NCBI GenBank assembly: GCA_964459305.1
Contig: CAYWNA010000045.1
Location: forward strand, 1 to 64,000
Direction: 5' to 3'
Length of the DNA: 64,000 nucleotides
Source of the DNA: CAYWNA01 sp964459305
GTDB lineage: Bacteria > Planctomycetota > Planctomycetia > Pirellulales > Pirellulaceae
The notes under the pieces are model-generated. The model had not been told where the DNA came from. It did no database searches and saw nothing but the letters and a program-made list of their open reading frames with translations. A program made the position numbers and the translations under genes. Positions 46,793 through 59,100 of this stretch are shown here, in pieces; the stretch's first letter is position 1; every line of letters starts with the position of its first letter.

Positions 46793-48211
46793 ATGAAAAA
46801 CTACTTGGTGCCATGTAATTCACAACCCATTTTCTTTTGGCAGCCGCTTTGCCGGGTGACTGCGTCGATGACCGTCGTGCTAATTTGTGCGCTGTCAGCC
46901 TCGGCCCAGTTGACCGTACAGGCGCTGATCGGCGATTCGGTGGACGAAATCGGGCCTCAGCATGCGGGGGTGGGCGAGGCAATTTCCCTGTTCCAGGCCG
47001 GCGAGGTCAACGACGCCCGTGAGCGGCTGAAGGAGGCTTGCGAATCCGCGCCGGAACTCGCCCCCGCCGACGTGTTGCTGGCCAAGATGCTCCTGGCTGC
47101 TAACAACGCGGGGGCTGCGGCTGGCGCGCTCGACCGGGCGATCACCGAGGCTTCGAAAGACCCAGAAGCCTACATCATGTACGGCGATCTCTTGTTCCGG
47201 CAAACGCAGATCGCCCCTGCAGAACTGATGTTCCTGAAGGCCGCTGAAGCGTGCAGTGCTTACAGTGCCAACGAAAAACGCAAGCAGCGCTTGTTGCCGC
47301 GCATATCGGCCGGCTTGGCCGCGGTGGCAGAGGCTCGTCGAGACTGGGCCGCTGCGCAAGAGCATCTGGAAAACTGGAAACAGCTCGATCCCCAGAACCC
47401 GAACGCATGCGGGCGATTGGCGCGCGTGCTGTACCGCATGGGACAATACCAGGAGTCGCTGGACGAGTTCGGCAATCTGTTGAAGTCGGAAAAAACGGCC
47501 GGGTTGCCCGAAGTGAACCTGGGATTGCTGTACGAAGCGGACGGCAAACGAACCGAAGCCCAAGCGATGATGCAGACAGGCGCTTCGAAGGGGGCCGATC
47601 ATCTGCAGACCCGGCTGGTCATAGCACGTTGGGCTTTCGATGCCAATCTCGTAGAGACGGCCAAAGAGAACGCAACGGCCGCCTTGAAACTGGATCCCAA
47701 TTCGCTCCAAGCGCAGTTGCTGGTCGGGCTCGTCGCCCGCTGGGAGAAGGATTTTACTGCGGCCGAAAAGACGTTCGTCGCGGCGCACTTGGCGGCCCCA
47801 TCGAACTTCGCGGCGTCGAACAACCTAGCCCTGACGCTGGCCGAGCAGGACGACGAGCGAAAACAACTGAAGGGCCTCACCTACGCGACCGTCAACGTTC
47901 GGGCCTACTCGGATGTGAAAACGGTCTTCGGCCGGGAGGCGGCGGTTACCTACGGATGGGTGCTGTTCCGACTGGGCCGCGAGACCTTGGCCGAAAAGGC
48001 ACTCGAAAACGTACCCGTGCCGATCCCGACCAAAGAAAGCGCCTACTACGCCGCCCAAGTCTTTCACGATCGAGGCCGTCCCGAAGTGGTGATCCGCCTG
48101 TTGCGACCCGCGCTCGAAGACGGCAAACACTTCCTGTACCGCGAACAGGCCCAACAGCTTCTCAAAAAGGCCACAAAACAGTTCCTCGACCGCCAATCGG
48201 GAATCCGGTGA
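46793..48211 (+). CDS. Secreted tetratricopeptide-repeat protein
   Basis: 472 residues. The signal peptide (h-region MTVVLICALSASA) is cleaved near residue 43. The rest is helical, with at least eight TPR-like units; alanine-rich pairs such as AYIMYGDLLFRQTQIAPAELMFLKA and ACGRLARVLYRMGQYQESLDEF are clear. No catalytic domain. Its position after the two-partner secretion genes suggests an accessory scaffold for cell-surface assembly, but an independent transcript is also possible given the 350-bp repeat-filled gap. Confidence 0.85.
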   Translation: MKNYLVPCNSQPIFFWQPLCRVTASMTVVLICALSASAQLTVQALIGDSVDEIGPQHAGVGEAISLFQAGEVNDARERLKEACESAPELAPADVLLAKMLLAANNAGAAAGALDRAITEASKDPEAYIMYGDLLFRQTQIAPAELMFLKAAEACSAYSANEKRKQRLLPRISAGLAAVAEARRDWAAAQEHLENWKQLDPQNPNACGRLARVLYRMGQYQESLDEFGNLLKSEKTAGLPEVNLGLLYEADGKRTEAQAMMQTGASKGADHLQTRLVIARWAFDANLVETAKENATAALKLDPNSLQAQLLVGLVARWEKDFTAAEKTFVAAHLAAPSNFAASNNLALTLAEQDDERKQLKGLTYATVNVRAYSDVKTVFGREAAVTYGWVLFRLGRETLAEKALENVPVPIPTKESAYYAAQVFHDRGRPEVVIRLLRPALEDGKHFLYREQAQQLLKKATKQFLDRQSGIR

Positions 48212-48584
48212 TGGCTGGGTGCTGTCCTACTGAGGGCCGACGCAACGGCCAAGTTCACATTTTTACCCCACCGCAGCTCTGCTCGGTGGAGCGAGTGATT
48301 CTGCACTACTTCGGCTCGCGTGCCATCTTCGCTCCCGCCGCACAAGGCGGTCGGGGGGCGTCGGTGATTTTGGAGGAGCCTGTTCTAGCTGCTAAGCTCT
48401 CGTTCCGGTGAGCGGAGCCCACCGGGGACGCTGAACTAGCCCACCCAAACGCAACCGTGATTAGTCCGACGCTTTTTGCGCGTCGAGTTGGTATCCGTCT
48501 TGGCGGCGAGTGGCATGGCACTACTCTGGAAATCGCGAAGCAGAATGGTAGGCTGGCGGTCGTTTTGGTAGAGGAGTTCTAGAA
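48212..48584. other. Intergenic stretch without a recognised feature
   Basis: No gene or strong hairpin was recognised. The end holds the ribosome site GAGGAG (48571-48576) for the sulfatase gene. Confidence 0.4.
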
Positions 48585-50126
48585 ATGCGAATCTGGTTTC
48601 GACAAGCTGTCTTGGTCATCTGTCTGGCGGCCGCTGTCATAGTCGGTGTGACGAATGCTGCCCAAAAGCCGAATGTCGTCCTCTTTCTGGTGGACGACAT
48701 GGGATGGCAGGATACGTCGGTTCCGTTCCACACCGAAGTAACGCCACTGAACCAACGCTACCACACACCCAACATGGAAAAGCTGGCTGCGGCCGGCATG
48801 AAGTTCACTCAGGCCTATGCGTGCAGCGTGTGTTCACCAACGCGGGTCAGTCTGATGACAGGTCTGAACGCGGCGCGGCATCGCGTGACGAACTGGACGT
48901 TGCGCAAGAACGCCAGCAATGATCGCCGACATCCCACACTCGAATTTCCCAAATGGAACGTCAACGGGTTGAGCCCCGATCCGGGCATCGAACGAACGAT
49001 TCACGCCATCGCCCTGCCTGCTGTGCTGAAGCAAGCGGGCTATCGCACGATCCACGCCGGCAAGGCACATTTCGGCGCCGTCGGTACGCCCGCTGCGGAC
49101 CCGTGCAACATTGGCTTCGACGTGAATATCGGCGGTCATGCGGCGGGCGGACCGGGCAGCTACCTTGGCATGCAGAATTTCAGTGCCGTCTGGCGCGGCG
49201 GCGATCGTGTTTGGGATGTGCCGGGCCTCGATCAGTACCACGGCCAAGACATCTTTCTCACCGAAGCGTTGACAATCGAAGCCAACAAGGCCGTGGACCG
49301 AGCCGTCGCAGATGACAAGCCGTTTTTCTTGTACATGGCCCACTACGCGGTCCACGTACCATTCGCACAAGATAAGCGGTTCTACCAGAAGTACGTGGAT
49401 GCCGGCCTCGAGCGCACCGAAGCGATGTACGCAGCCATGGTCCAGGGTATGGACAAATCGCTGGGCGACATCCTGGAGAATATCGAACGGCACGGTCTGA
49501 CGGACAACACGATTGTTCTGTTCATGTCAGACAACGGAGGATTGAGCGCTCACGGGCGCGGCGGCAAGCCGCACACGCACAACAAGCCGCTTTCCAGCGG
49601 CAAAGGATCGGCGCACGAAGGTGGCGTACGGGTACCGATGATCGTCAAGTGGCCAGGCATCACCAAGCCGGACTCGGCCTGCGACCAGTACGTGATCATC
49701 GAAGACTTCTTCCCCACAATCCTCGACATGGCCGGTGTCAAGAATTCTCGGCAGATCGGCGGTGTGATCGACGGGATCAGCTTCGTGCCGCTCTTGCGCC
49801 AGGAAGATGGCTACCCGAAAGACCGTGCGCTATACTGGCACTATCCAAACAATTGGGGACCAAGAGGCCCGGGCATCGGACCGACCAGCAGCATCCGCCG
49901 CGGCGACTGGAAACTGATCTACTACCACGAAGACCAACGTTACCAACTGTTCAACCTGTCCGAAGACCTCGGCGAGCAACGCAATCTGGCAGATGAACGA
50001 CCAGACGTTCGAAAGCGACTCGCGAACGAACTGCGTCGGTTCCTGGCATCCGTCGATGCCCAGATGCCCATTGACAAGAAAACAGGAAAACCTCTGCCTC
50101 TACCCGGCGTGACGAGCGCCGAGTGA
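48585..50126 (+). CDS. Secreted Cys-type sulfatase
   Basis: 513 residues with a signal peptide (to about residue 26). The metal motif is LVDDMGWQD, and the formylglycine motif is CSPTR with C83 (codon 48831-48833). HAGKAHFG occupies the place of the usual GKWHLG-type segment, and FMSDNGG lies near the C-terminal half. Length and order fit family S1. A different subfamily from the sulfatase at 4435 is likely, because the sequence after CSPTR differs (VSLMTGLNAARH). GAGGAG lies eight bases upstream of ATG 48585. The specific sulfated glycan is unknown. Confidence 0.95.
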   Translation: MRIWFRQAVLVICLAAAVIVGVTNAAQKPNVVLFLVDDMGWQDTSVPFHTEVTPLNQRYHTPNMEKLAAAGMKFTQAYACSVCSPTRVSLMTGLNAARHRVTNWTLRKNASNDRRHPTLEFPKWNVNGLSPDPGIERTIHAIALPAVLKQAGYRTIHAGKAHFGAVGTPAADPCNIGFDVNIGGHAAGGPGSYLGMQNFSAVWRGGDRVWDVPGLDQYHGQDIFLTEALTIEANKAVDRAVADDKPFFLYMAHYAVHVPFAQDKRFYQKYVDAGLERTEAMYAAMVQGMDKSLGDILENIERHGLTDNTIVLFMSDNGGLSAHGRGGKPHTHNKPLSSGKGSAHEGGVRVPMIVKWPGITKPDSACDQYVIIEDFFPTILDMAGVKNSRQIGGVIDGISFVPLLRQEDGYPKDRALYWHYPNNWGPRGPGIGPTSSIRRGDWKLIYYHEDQRYQLFNLSEDLGEQRNLADERPDVRKRLANELRRFLASVDAQMPIDKKTGKPLPLPGVTSAE

Positions 50127-50180
50127 TTCAAGCGACGGTTACACGCCCAGTACGTCGTCGTGTTCGATTCCCACGGTCGA

Positions 50181-53100
50181 TTACTGGAGCAGTCGATCAA
50201 TCAGACTGTCCAGTTCTACGTCTGTCGCTTCCTGCTCCGCAACGATCAGGTCATTCTCGTCCAGGTCACTGAACAGCCAATCCCTGGTGTCGACTACTTT
50301 GTGTGTATTCCTAGCTTTCCTGTCTGGCACCATCCATCCGCGTGCGACTTCTGATGTAGCTCCGTCCGTTGCACTGGAATCCAACTCGTCCAGCACGGAC
50401 AACAACGCGTGGTCATTTGTGCCGATGCCGCCCGAAAGCACCTGGACGTTGCCTGTCAGGCGACCGAACTGGTGGAAAACTGCCGAGCTGGACAAGAAAT
50501 CGAAAAGCGGACCCTGGTTTGCCTGTCCATTGATGGTCGGCCTCTCGCCCGGCGATAGCCAAGCGCCCATCAGGTCGTCCGCTCCTGCGGTATGCTCCAA
50601 GCCCAGCAGGTGTCCTGCTTCATGCATGACCACTGTCAGTAGATCCAATCGATTCAGCTCGCCTTGATTTCCTGGGGTCTCGAACTCGGAATCATCCCAG
50701 GGACTTGCATCAATGAACCAACCGTGACCGGAGGCAGTTGGATCAATGAAGATCGTGTTGCCGGTCACGCGTCCAACGATCGGCCCCGCCAGACTCGCAA
50801 TCTGAATATCGGCGGTCGCCAAGCCAACTGTGTCCGACCCGATCGCATCCCAGCGTTTGATGGCCTCGGTCAGAAACGGCTGGACTTGCGAAACGTCCAA
50901 GCGTTCGGCAAGTAGTTGTGCATAAGGCGCCTCACCCGTCTGGAGCGCGCTCTCGTCGTCCAGGATTGTGGCCACTCCCTGGTTGTCCACAATACTAGCG
51001 TTGATGGCTCGTGACAGTTCGACAAAGAACGTCTCGTCCGTTTCCGAAAGGACGTCTCCGTTAATCACAACCGAGATCGTTTGGCTGGTTTCGCCGGCGA
51101 CGATCGTTAACGTGCCGTGTGCCCGTTGGTAGTCCTTATTCTTCCCTTTCGTCGTAGCCGTGTCATCCGTCGTGGCGAAGTCGACGCTAACATCGTTGCT
51201 GCTGACTTCGGAAAGGCTTACCGTGAAAACAAACTCTGTGTCGCCCGCATGGCCTTCCGCCTGCGAGACATTGTCGATGCTAATCAGTATCGGCGTTTCT
51301 TCGTTGTCTACAATTGTGCCCACACCACGACCATCGCCAATGACGGCATCAATTGGATTGGACAGATCGATGAAGAAGGTTTCGTCCGCTTCCGGGATTT
51401 CATCGTCGTAAATCGAGACGGAGATGAATTGTTCGGTTTCGCCTTTGGGAAATGTCAGCGTGCCGCGTGTACTCTGATAGTCCGCGTCCGATCCTTTCGA
51501 CGTGGCCAGGTTATCCACTGTATCGTAGTCGATAGTGATCTCTTGACCGCTGGGCTTGGAGAGCCAGACCCTGAACACAAGGTCCGTCGTGCCCGCATCG
51601 TCTTCGGGCAGAGATGCGTCATCAATGCTGAAGACCGGCGAGTCATCGTCGTTTGCAATGATCCCCACGGCCAGTCCATCGGCGATGACAGCGTTACTCG
51701 GACTAGAGAGTTCGACGAAGAAAGTCTCGTCGAGCTCAGGCAACGTATCGCCATTGACTGAGACGGAGATGATCTGTTCTGTTTCGTCTCCGGTAAAGGT
51801 CAGCGTGCCTTGACTCCCGCCGTAGTCCTTTCCAGAACCATTCGACACGGCCGTGCCATCCGACGTGTCGAACTTCACTGAGACTGGCGTAGCGCTCACA
51901 CCAGACAGACTGACAGTAAAACTGAATACGGTCGTTCCACTGCTGCCTTCAGCTCCTGTGAAGTCGCTGATACTGATCAGGACCGGATCTTCATCATCGT
52001 TCTGAATCCTGCCCTCCCCCACTCCGTCGCCGATTAGGGCATTGCTTGCATTCGATAGGACGACGAAAAACGATTCCTCAGTTTCGGAAACTGAATCGTC
52101 GATGACGGTGACGGAAATCGTCTGGCTGACGTCGCCCGGAGCGAATGCCAGGGTGCCTTGAGTCGGGTCGTAATCCTTGCCTGACCCATTCGATACGGCC
52201 GTCCCGTCAGCCGTCTCAAAGTCGACGGTGACGGTCTGATCGCTAATCTTGGACAGGCTGACCGTAAATGCAAACGTCGTCGTCGCGCCACCGTACCCTT
52301 CGGATCTAGCCACGTCATCAATTGACATCGTTGCCATCTCATTCACGTCTATCACTGTCACTGTGTGGGCTACCGAGTCGGCTGACCCGTCGTCGTCGGT
52401 CACCGTCAGAGTCACCGTGTACGTGCCGGCGTCTATGAACATGAAGCTCGGGTTCTGAACCGCGCTCGTGCCCAAACCGTCGAAGTCCCAACTCCAAGCC
52501 ACGACGTCGTCCGGATAGCTGGTGGAAGCGTCGGTGAACGCCACGGCGGCACCTTCGTCCTGCGGGTCCGGCGCCCAGGTGAATTCGGCGGTCGGACCCA
52601 AGTCCACGATCGTCACGGTGTGCGAAACCGTGTCCGTGGTGCCGTCGTCGTCCTCGACCATCAACGTGACCGTGTAGATGCCGTGATCGTCGAAGGTGAA
52701 GCTCGGGTTCTGATCCGAGCTCGTGCCCAAACCGCCAAAGTCCCAACTCCAAGCGACGACGTCGTCCGGAAAGCTGGTCGAAGCGTCGGTGAACGCCACG
52801 GCGACACCTTCGTCCTGCGGATCGGGCGCCCAGTCGAAGCCCGCGGTCGGTGCCAGGTCGAGCACCGTGACCGTCTGGCTGACCGTGTCGGTCGAACCGT
52901 CCTCGTCGGTGACCGTCAGCGTCACAAGATAGTCGCCGTCGTCGTCGAACGTGAAGGCAGCATTTTGGTCGCTGCTGCCTCCCAGCCCGGCAAAATCCCA
53001 GCTCCAACCGACGATCGGATCGGGCGCACTGGTCGACAGATCGCTGAACAGGATCGCCGAGCCTTCCTCTTGCGGATCGGGCGCCCAGTCGAAGCCCGCG

Positions 53101-56100
53101 GTCGGCGTCAGGTCGAGCACCATGACCGTCTGGCTGACCGAGTCCGTCGTGCCGTCGTCGTCGGTCACCGTCAGAGTCACCGTGTACGTGCCGTCATCGT
53201 CGAACGTGAAACTCGGATCCTGCAACGCGCTCGTCCCCTGACCGCCAAAGTCCCAACTCCAGGTCGCGATCGCGTCCGGAGAGCTCGTCGACGCGTCTGT
53301 GAACGCCACCGCCGATCCCTCGGTTTGTGGTTCGGGTGACCATGTGAAGTCCGCCGTCGGGCCCAGGTCGCCGATCGTTACGTCGTAGTTCTGAGAGTCC
53401 GTGGTGCCGTCGTCGTCGGTCACCGTCAGCGCCACATCGTAGCTGCCGTCGTCCACAAAGGTGAATGTCGGGTTCTGAGCCGCGCTCGTCCCCAAGCCGG
53501 CAAAGTCCCAACTCCAGGCCGCGATCGCGTCCGGCAAGCTCGAAGACGCGTCGCTGAAGCTCACCAGCGATCCTTCGGCCTGAGGCTCCGGACTCCACGT
53601 GAACGCCGCCGTCGGAGCCAGGTCCACCACCGTCACCGTGTGGAAGACCGAATCTGTCGACCCGTCGTCATCCGTCACTGTCAAAGTCACGGTGTAACTG
53701 CCGTCGTCAGTGAACGTGAACTGGGGATTTTGCTGACTGCTGCTATCCCGACCCGCGAAGTCCCACGACCACGCCACGATGTCATCCGAAGGACTCGTCG
53801 AAAGGTCCGTGAACTGGATGGCCATGCCTTCATCCTGAGGCTCCGGCACCCATGTGAACGCCGCTGTTGGATCCAGGTCCACAATCGTCACGTCGTGGCT
53901 GATCGTGCCCGTCGTGCCATCGTCGTCGGTCACCGTCAGAGTCACCGTGTACGTGCCGTCGTCCATGAACGTGAAGCTCGGATTCGCTTCCGTGCTCGTG
54001 CCAGTGCCGCCGAAGTCCCAGCTCCAAGCCACAATGTCGTCCGAAGGGCTGGCCGAAGCGTCGGTGAACACCACCGTCGAACCTTCGTCCTGTGGCTCCG
54101 GAGCCCACGTGAACGCTGCTGTCGGACCCAGGTCCACAATCGTCACGTCGTGGCTGATCGTGCCCGTCGTCCCGTCGTCGTCGGTCACCGTCAGCGCCAC
54201 CGTGTACAAGCCGTCGTCCATGAACGTGAAGCTCGGATCCTCCAACGTGCTCGTACCCTGACCGCCAAAGTCCCAACTCCAAGCGACGATCGCGTCCGGA
54301 TAGCTCACCGAGGCGTCCGTGAACGCCACCGCCGATCCCTCGGTTTGTGGTTCGGGTGACCATGTGAAGTCCGCCGTCGGGCCCAGGTCGCCGATCGTTA
54401 CGTCGTAGCTTTGAGAGTCCATCGTGCCGTCGTCGTCGGTCACCGTCAGAGTCACCGTGTATATGCCATCATCGTCGAACGTGAAGCTCGGATTCTGCAA
54501 CGCGCTCGTACCCTCGCCCCCAAAGTCCCNNNNNNNNNNNNNNNNNNNNNNNNNNNNNNNNNNNNNNNNNNNNNNNNNNNNNNNNNNNNNNNNNNNNNNN
54601 NNNNNNNNNNNNNNNNNNNNNNNNNNNNNTCGAACGTGAAGCTCGGATTCTGCAACGCGCTCGTACCCTCGCCCCCAAAGTCCCAACTCCAAGCGACGAT
54701 CGCGTCCGGCGAACTCGTCGAAGCGTCTGTGAACGCCACCGCCGAGCCCTCGTCTTGCGGTTCCGGCGACCAGGTGAAGTCCGCCGTCGGGCCCAGGTCG
54801 CCGATTGTCACATCGTAACTCTGGGAGTCCGTCGTCCCGTCGTCGTCGGTCACCGTCAGCGTCACCGTGTACGTGCCATCATCCTCGAACGTGAAGCTCG
54901 GATTCTGCAACGCGCTCGTACCCTCGCCCCCAAAGTCCCAACTCCAAGCGACGATCGCGTCCGGCGAACTCGTCGAAGCGTCTGTGAACGCCACCGCCGA
55001 GCCCTCGTCTTGCGGTTCCGGCGACCAGGTGAAGTCCGCCGTCGGGCCCAGGTCGACGACCGTCACCCCCGTCGTGTACTCTGTGAGACCTCCGTCGTCG
55101 TCCTTGATGCGTGCCTTGACCGTGTACCCCCCGTCGTCTAACCATGTGTGCGTGGTCGAGGCGGATGTCTGATCGACCACGTCGTATGTCCCGTCGTTTT
55201 CCCAGTCGAAGGAGTAAACAAACGTGTCCAACGTCCCCGGGTCTGTCTGGTTCGAGAACGAAACGGTCACGGCGCTGCCTTCATCCTGCGGGCCGTTGTT
55301 GCTCAAGGTCGCCTCCGGCACCACATTGTTTACGGTTATGCTCGTCTGCGCTGTATCCGACGCACTGCCCGGAACGAAGCCGTCCGTCTGCGAAACGTGG
55401 GCGGTATTCCCTCCAGCCGTGACATAAAGCGTCCCGTCGATGACTCCGCCGGCCATGCCCGTACGCGCGATTGTCATGTCGGCGTCCATCGTCCAGGTAT
55501 CGGTGGCCGGATCGTAGACTTGCAGCGTCGAACGATAAGTTGTCGTGCCGGCCGTCGACGACACGGATGCTCCGCCTGCCACGTAGATCTTTCCGTCGAT
55601 CACACCGGAAGTCCCCCCCGCGACATCCACGAGCAGCGGCGCGAGCGGTGACCACGAACCGGTTGGTCCATCCAGCGGATCGTAGACTTCCACCGCCGTA
55701 GTCGTCTGCCAATATCCTGGTGAACGCTCCAGGCCGCCCATCACATACAGCTTGCCATTGACCGCGGCCGCCGTGGCAGCCTCGCGTGCTGTGGGCATGG
55801 GCGTTGTGAATGACCACGTGTTGGTGCCCGGATCGTAACGCTCGATCGTATTGAGTGTGGAACCGTAACCCTTTACGCCGCCGCCCACGACGTACAGTTG
55901 GTCGTCGATCACCGTTGCAGTCGTATTGCACCGCACGGTGGACATGGATGCTCCACTCGCCCACGTGTCCGTGTCTGGATCGTAGATCTCCAGCGCCGCG
56001 CTGGGGTTGTTGGCATCAGACGCGATGCACCCGCCAGCCACGTAGAGCTTGCCGTCGATCACCCCAGCCCCAGTCGCGGTGCGCAGCGTCGGCGTGGGCG

Positions 56101-59100
56101 TCAGACCTGTGATCCATGTGTCCGAATTCGCATCGTACGCTTCCACCGCCGTCGAGGAATAGCCAGACGGTGGCCCACCGCCCGCCACGTACAGCTTGCC
56201 ATCGATCACGCCCGCCCCGGGAGCGGAACGAGCCGACGGTATGTCCGCATAGTTCGTCCAGGTACCTGCCACCACTGCGTCGTCCGACACCGTGACCGTG
56301 ATCGTGTAGTCGTCCGAAGCCGTGCCGCTCGGATCGTCATCCAGATAAGTGTGACCGGCGTTGAACGTGAATACCCCTGCGGCCAGATTGATGCTCGTGT
56401 CTGCTGTGCCGTCGCCCCAGTTGACCGTCACCGTGTGCAAGTCGCCCGAATCCGGATCGGCGAAGGAGCCATCCAGCGCAACGAGGTCGTCTTCGTTGAT
56501 CGACGTGGCGCTCAATATCAGATCGCTGTCCTCAATCACCGGCTCGTCGTTCACCGGTGTGACGAAGATGTCGAAGGTCTTCGACGCGCTGGTGTCGTCG
56601 CCACCGTTGGCAACCCCGCCGTTGTCCTGAAGCTCGACCATAATCGTGGCCGAGCCGTTGGCATTCGCGGCCAGTGTGTACGTCAGCTGGCCGGAGGCGT
56701 CGATGGCCGGCTGCGCCGAGAACAGGCTGTTGTTGTCGTTGCTGACGTTGAACGTGAGCGTCTGGCCCGACTCGTCCGGCGGCCCGGCGCTGATCGCGGT
56801 GGCCCAACCGGCCACCGTTTGCGCTGCCGCATCCTCGTCCACCGTCTGATCGGCACCCTTGGTAAAGCTGGGCGCATCGTTGACCGCGTTGACCGTGATC
56901 GTGAACGTCTGGCCCGCGCTGGTGTCGCCCCCCCCGTTGGCCGTGCCGCCGTCGTCCATCAATTTGAGGCCGATGGTCGCGCTGCCGTTGGCGTCGACAG
57001 CCAACGTGTAGGTCAGCTCGCCGGTTGTGGCATCAACGGCCGGTCCCGCAGTGAACAGGCTCGGATTGTCGTTGCTGGTGACTGCGAATGTCAAGCTCTG
57101 GCCCGACTCATTAGCAGGACCCGCCGAGATCCCCGTTGCCCAGGCGGCCACGTTGTGGGACCCGCTGTCCTCCAACTCGTTCTGGTCAGCCCCCTTGGCG
57201 AAGGTTGGTTCGTCATTGACGGGAGCCACCGTGATCGTCACCATCGCGATGTCCGAACCGGTGTCATCATCCTCGACCGTGAAGCCGAAACTGTCGGTGC
57301 CAAAGAAGTCCAAGGCCGGCGTATAAGTCGCGCCGCCATTGGCGGCGATCGTGACGGAACCACTCTGAGCCGTTGGGAACGTGCCCGCGACCGCTGTGTG
57401 CGTGTCCAGCGTGCCTTGATCGGTGACTGCGAACGAACCGCTGTCGTCGGTCCCAGCCAGCACGTTGATGTTGAGCAGATCATCTTCGTCCATCGTGTAG
57501 TCCTGGTCGGCCCCGACTGGATCAACGTTCTTGACCGTCAGCGTGGTGGTCTCTGTATCGCCGCTCGCCCCTGGCAGGAATTGGATCTCCTGCGCATTCG
57601 ACAATCCTCCACTGCCAGTGCTCACAAATGTATCGATGAATACCCCTGTGACGGCATCGCGGCGTATGACAGTGTTCTGACCCGCATTACTGACGTAGAG
57701 CCGTCCGTCGTTCCCGAAACGCAAGAAGCCAGCTGTGCCTCCGCCCGCCGCAAAGACGCTCAATGTTCCCGCCGTCGTGCCGTTGGAACGCAGAATCGTG
57801 CTATTGTGCGGCGTGACTACATACAGATTGCTGTCCGGGCCGAAAAGTACGTTCTCGGCCCCACTCGAACCTGTGGCCCCAAAGACATCGACGAAGGCCC
57901 CGGTCGTCCCGTCATAACGCAGCACCGCGTCATTGGCCGCTGGCCAGTCATCGCTGGCCACGTACAGGTTACCGTCCGGGCCAAACACAACGTCGTTCAC
58001 ACCAGCCAAGCCGCTGCCGGATGTAACAAAAACGTCGATAAACGCTCCCGTCGTGCCGTTGTAGCGAAGCACTTCGCTGGTAGCCCTAGCGGCCACGTAC
58101 AGATTGCCGTCCGGCCCGAAAGTGAATCCCTCAGGAGCCTCCAACTCGCCGCTGCCGGCTGACACGAATGCGTCGATGAATGAACCCGTCGCGCCGTCAT
58201 AACGAAGGATCTCGTCCGTAAAAGCACTGCTGACATAAAGATTGCCATCGGGTCCGAAGCCCAAGTCGATTGGACCGTCGACGCCGCCGCTGCCGCCAGA
58301 CACGAATGCGCCGACAAACGAACCGGTGCTACCGTCATACCGTAAAACCTCGTCCGAGGTGTGGCTGACCACAAGCAGATCCGGTGCAGCAGTGACGTTG
58401 CCGTCGCTGACTGTGGCGTTGATCGTGTAATCATCCTGCGGCGTTCCGTTGCCGGGTGAGTTGCCATCGTCGAGGTATTGGTGGGTGAAGCTGAACAAGC
58501 GGGCGTCAATGGGGAGTGTCTTCACTTGAACCGTGCCGTCGCCCCAATCGATTGTGACCGTGTGCTCGTCGCCCGCGTCGGGGTCGGTGAAGTTGCCCGT
58601 GAGCGTGACCGATTCGTTTTCGAAGATCATCGACTGGTCAAGCGACAAAGATGTGATCTCCGGCGCGTCGTTGACAGGATCCACGGTGATCGTGAACGTC
58701 TGGTCCGCGCTAGTGTCGTCCCCGCCGCCGTCGTCGCTCAGGTTGACCGTGACCGTGGCCAAGCCGTTGGCATCCGCGGCCGGTGTGTACGTCAGATTGC
58801 CGGAGGCGTCGATGGCTGGTTGCGCCGAGAACAGGCTGTTGTTGTCGTTGCTCGCGTCGAATGCCAGACTCTGGCTCGCCTCGTCCGCAGGCCCGGCCGA
58901 GATGCTCGTGGCCCAGCCGGCCACCATCTGCGCGCCCGCATCCTCGTCCACCACCTGGTCCGACCCCTTGGTGAACGACGGGGCGTCGTTTACCGGCGTC
59001 ACGTCGATCGTCATCGTGGCCGAGCCGGACAGGTCCGTCCCGTCGCTGACCTGGAACTCGAACGTCGTGTAAGGGTTCCCGTTCTCGTTGGCGTCGGGCT

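Noticed and set aside
55898..58162. 754-codon plus-strand open frame opposite the giant gene
   Set aside because: Its composition (Arg, Val, His rich) lacks any recognisable domain, and the opposite strand carries clear Kelch, cadherin and NHL repeats.
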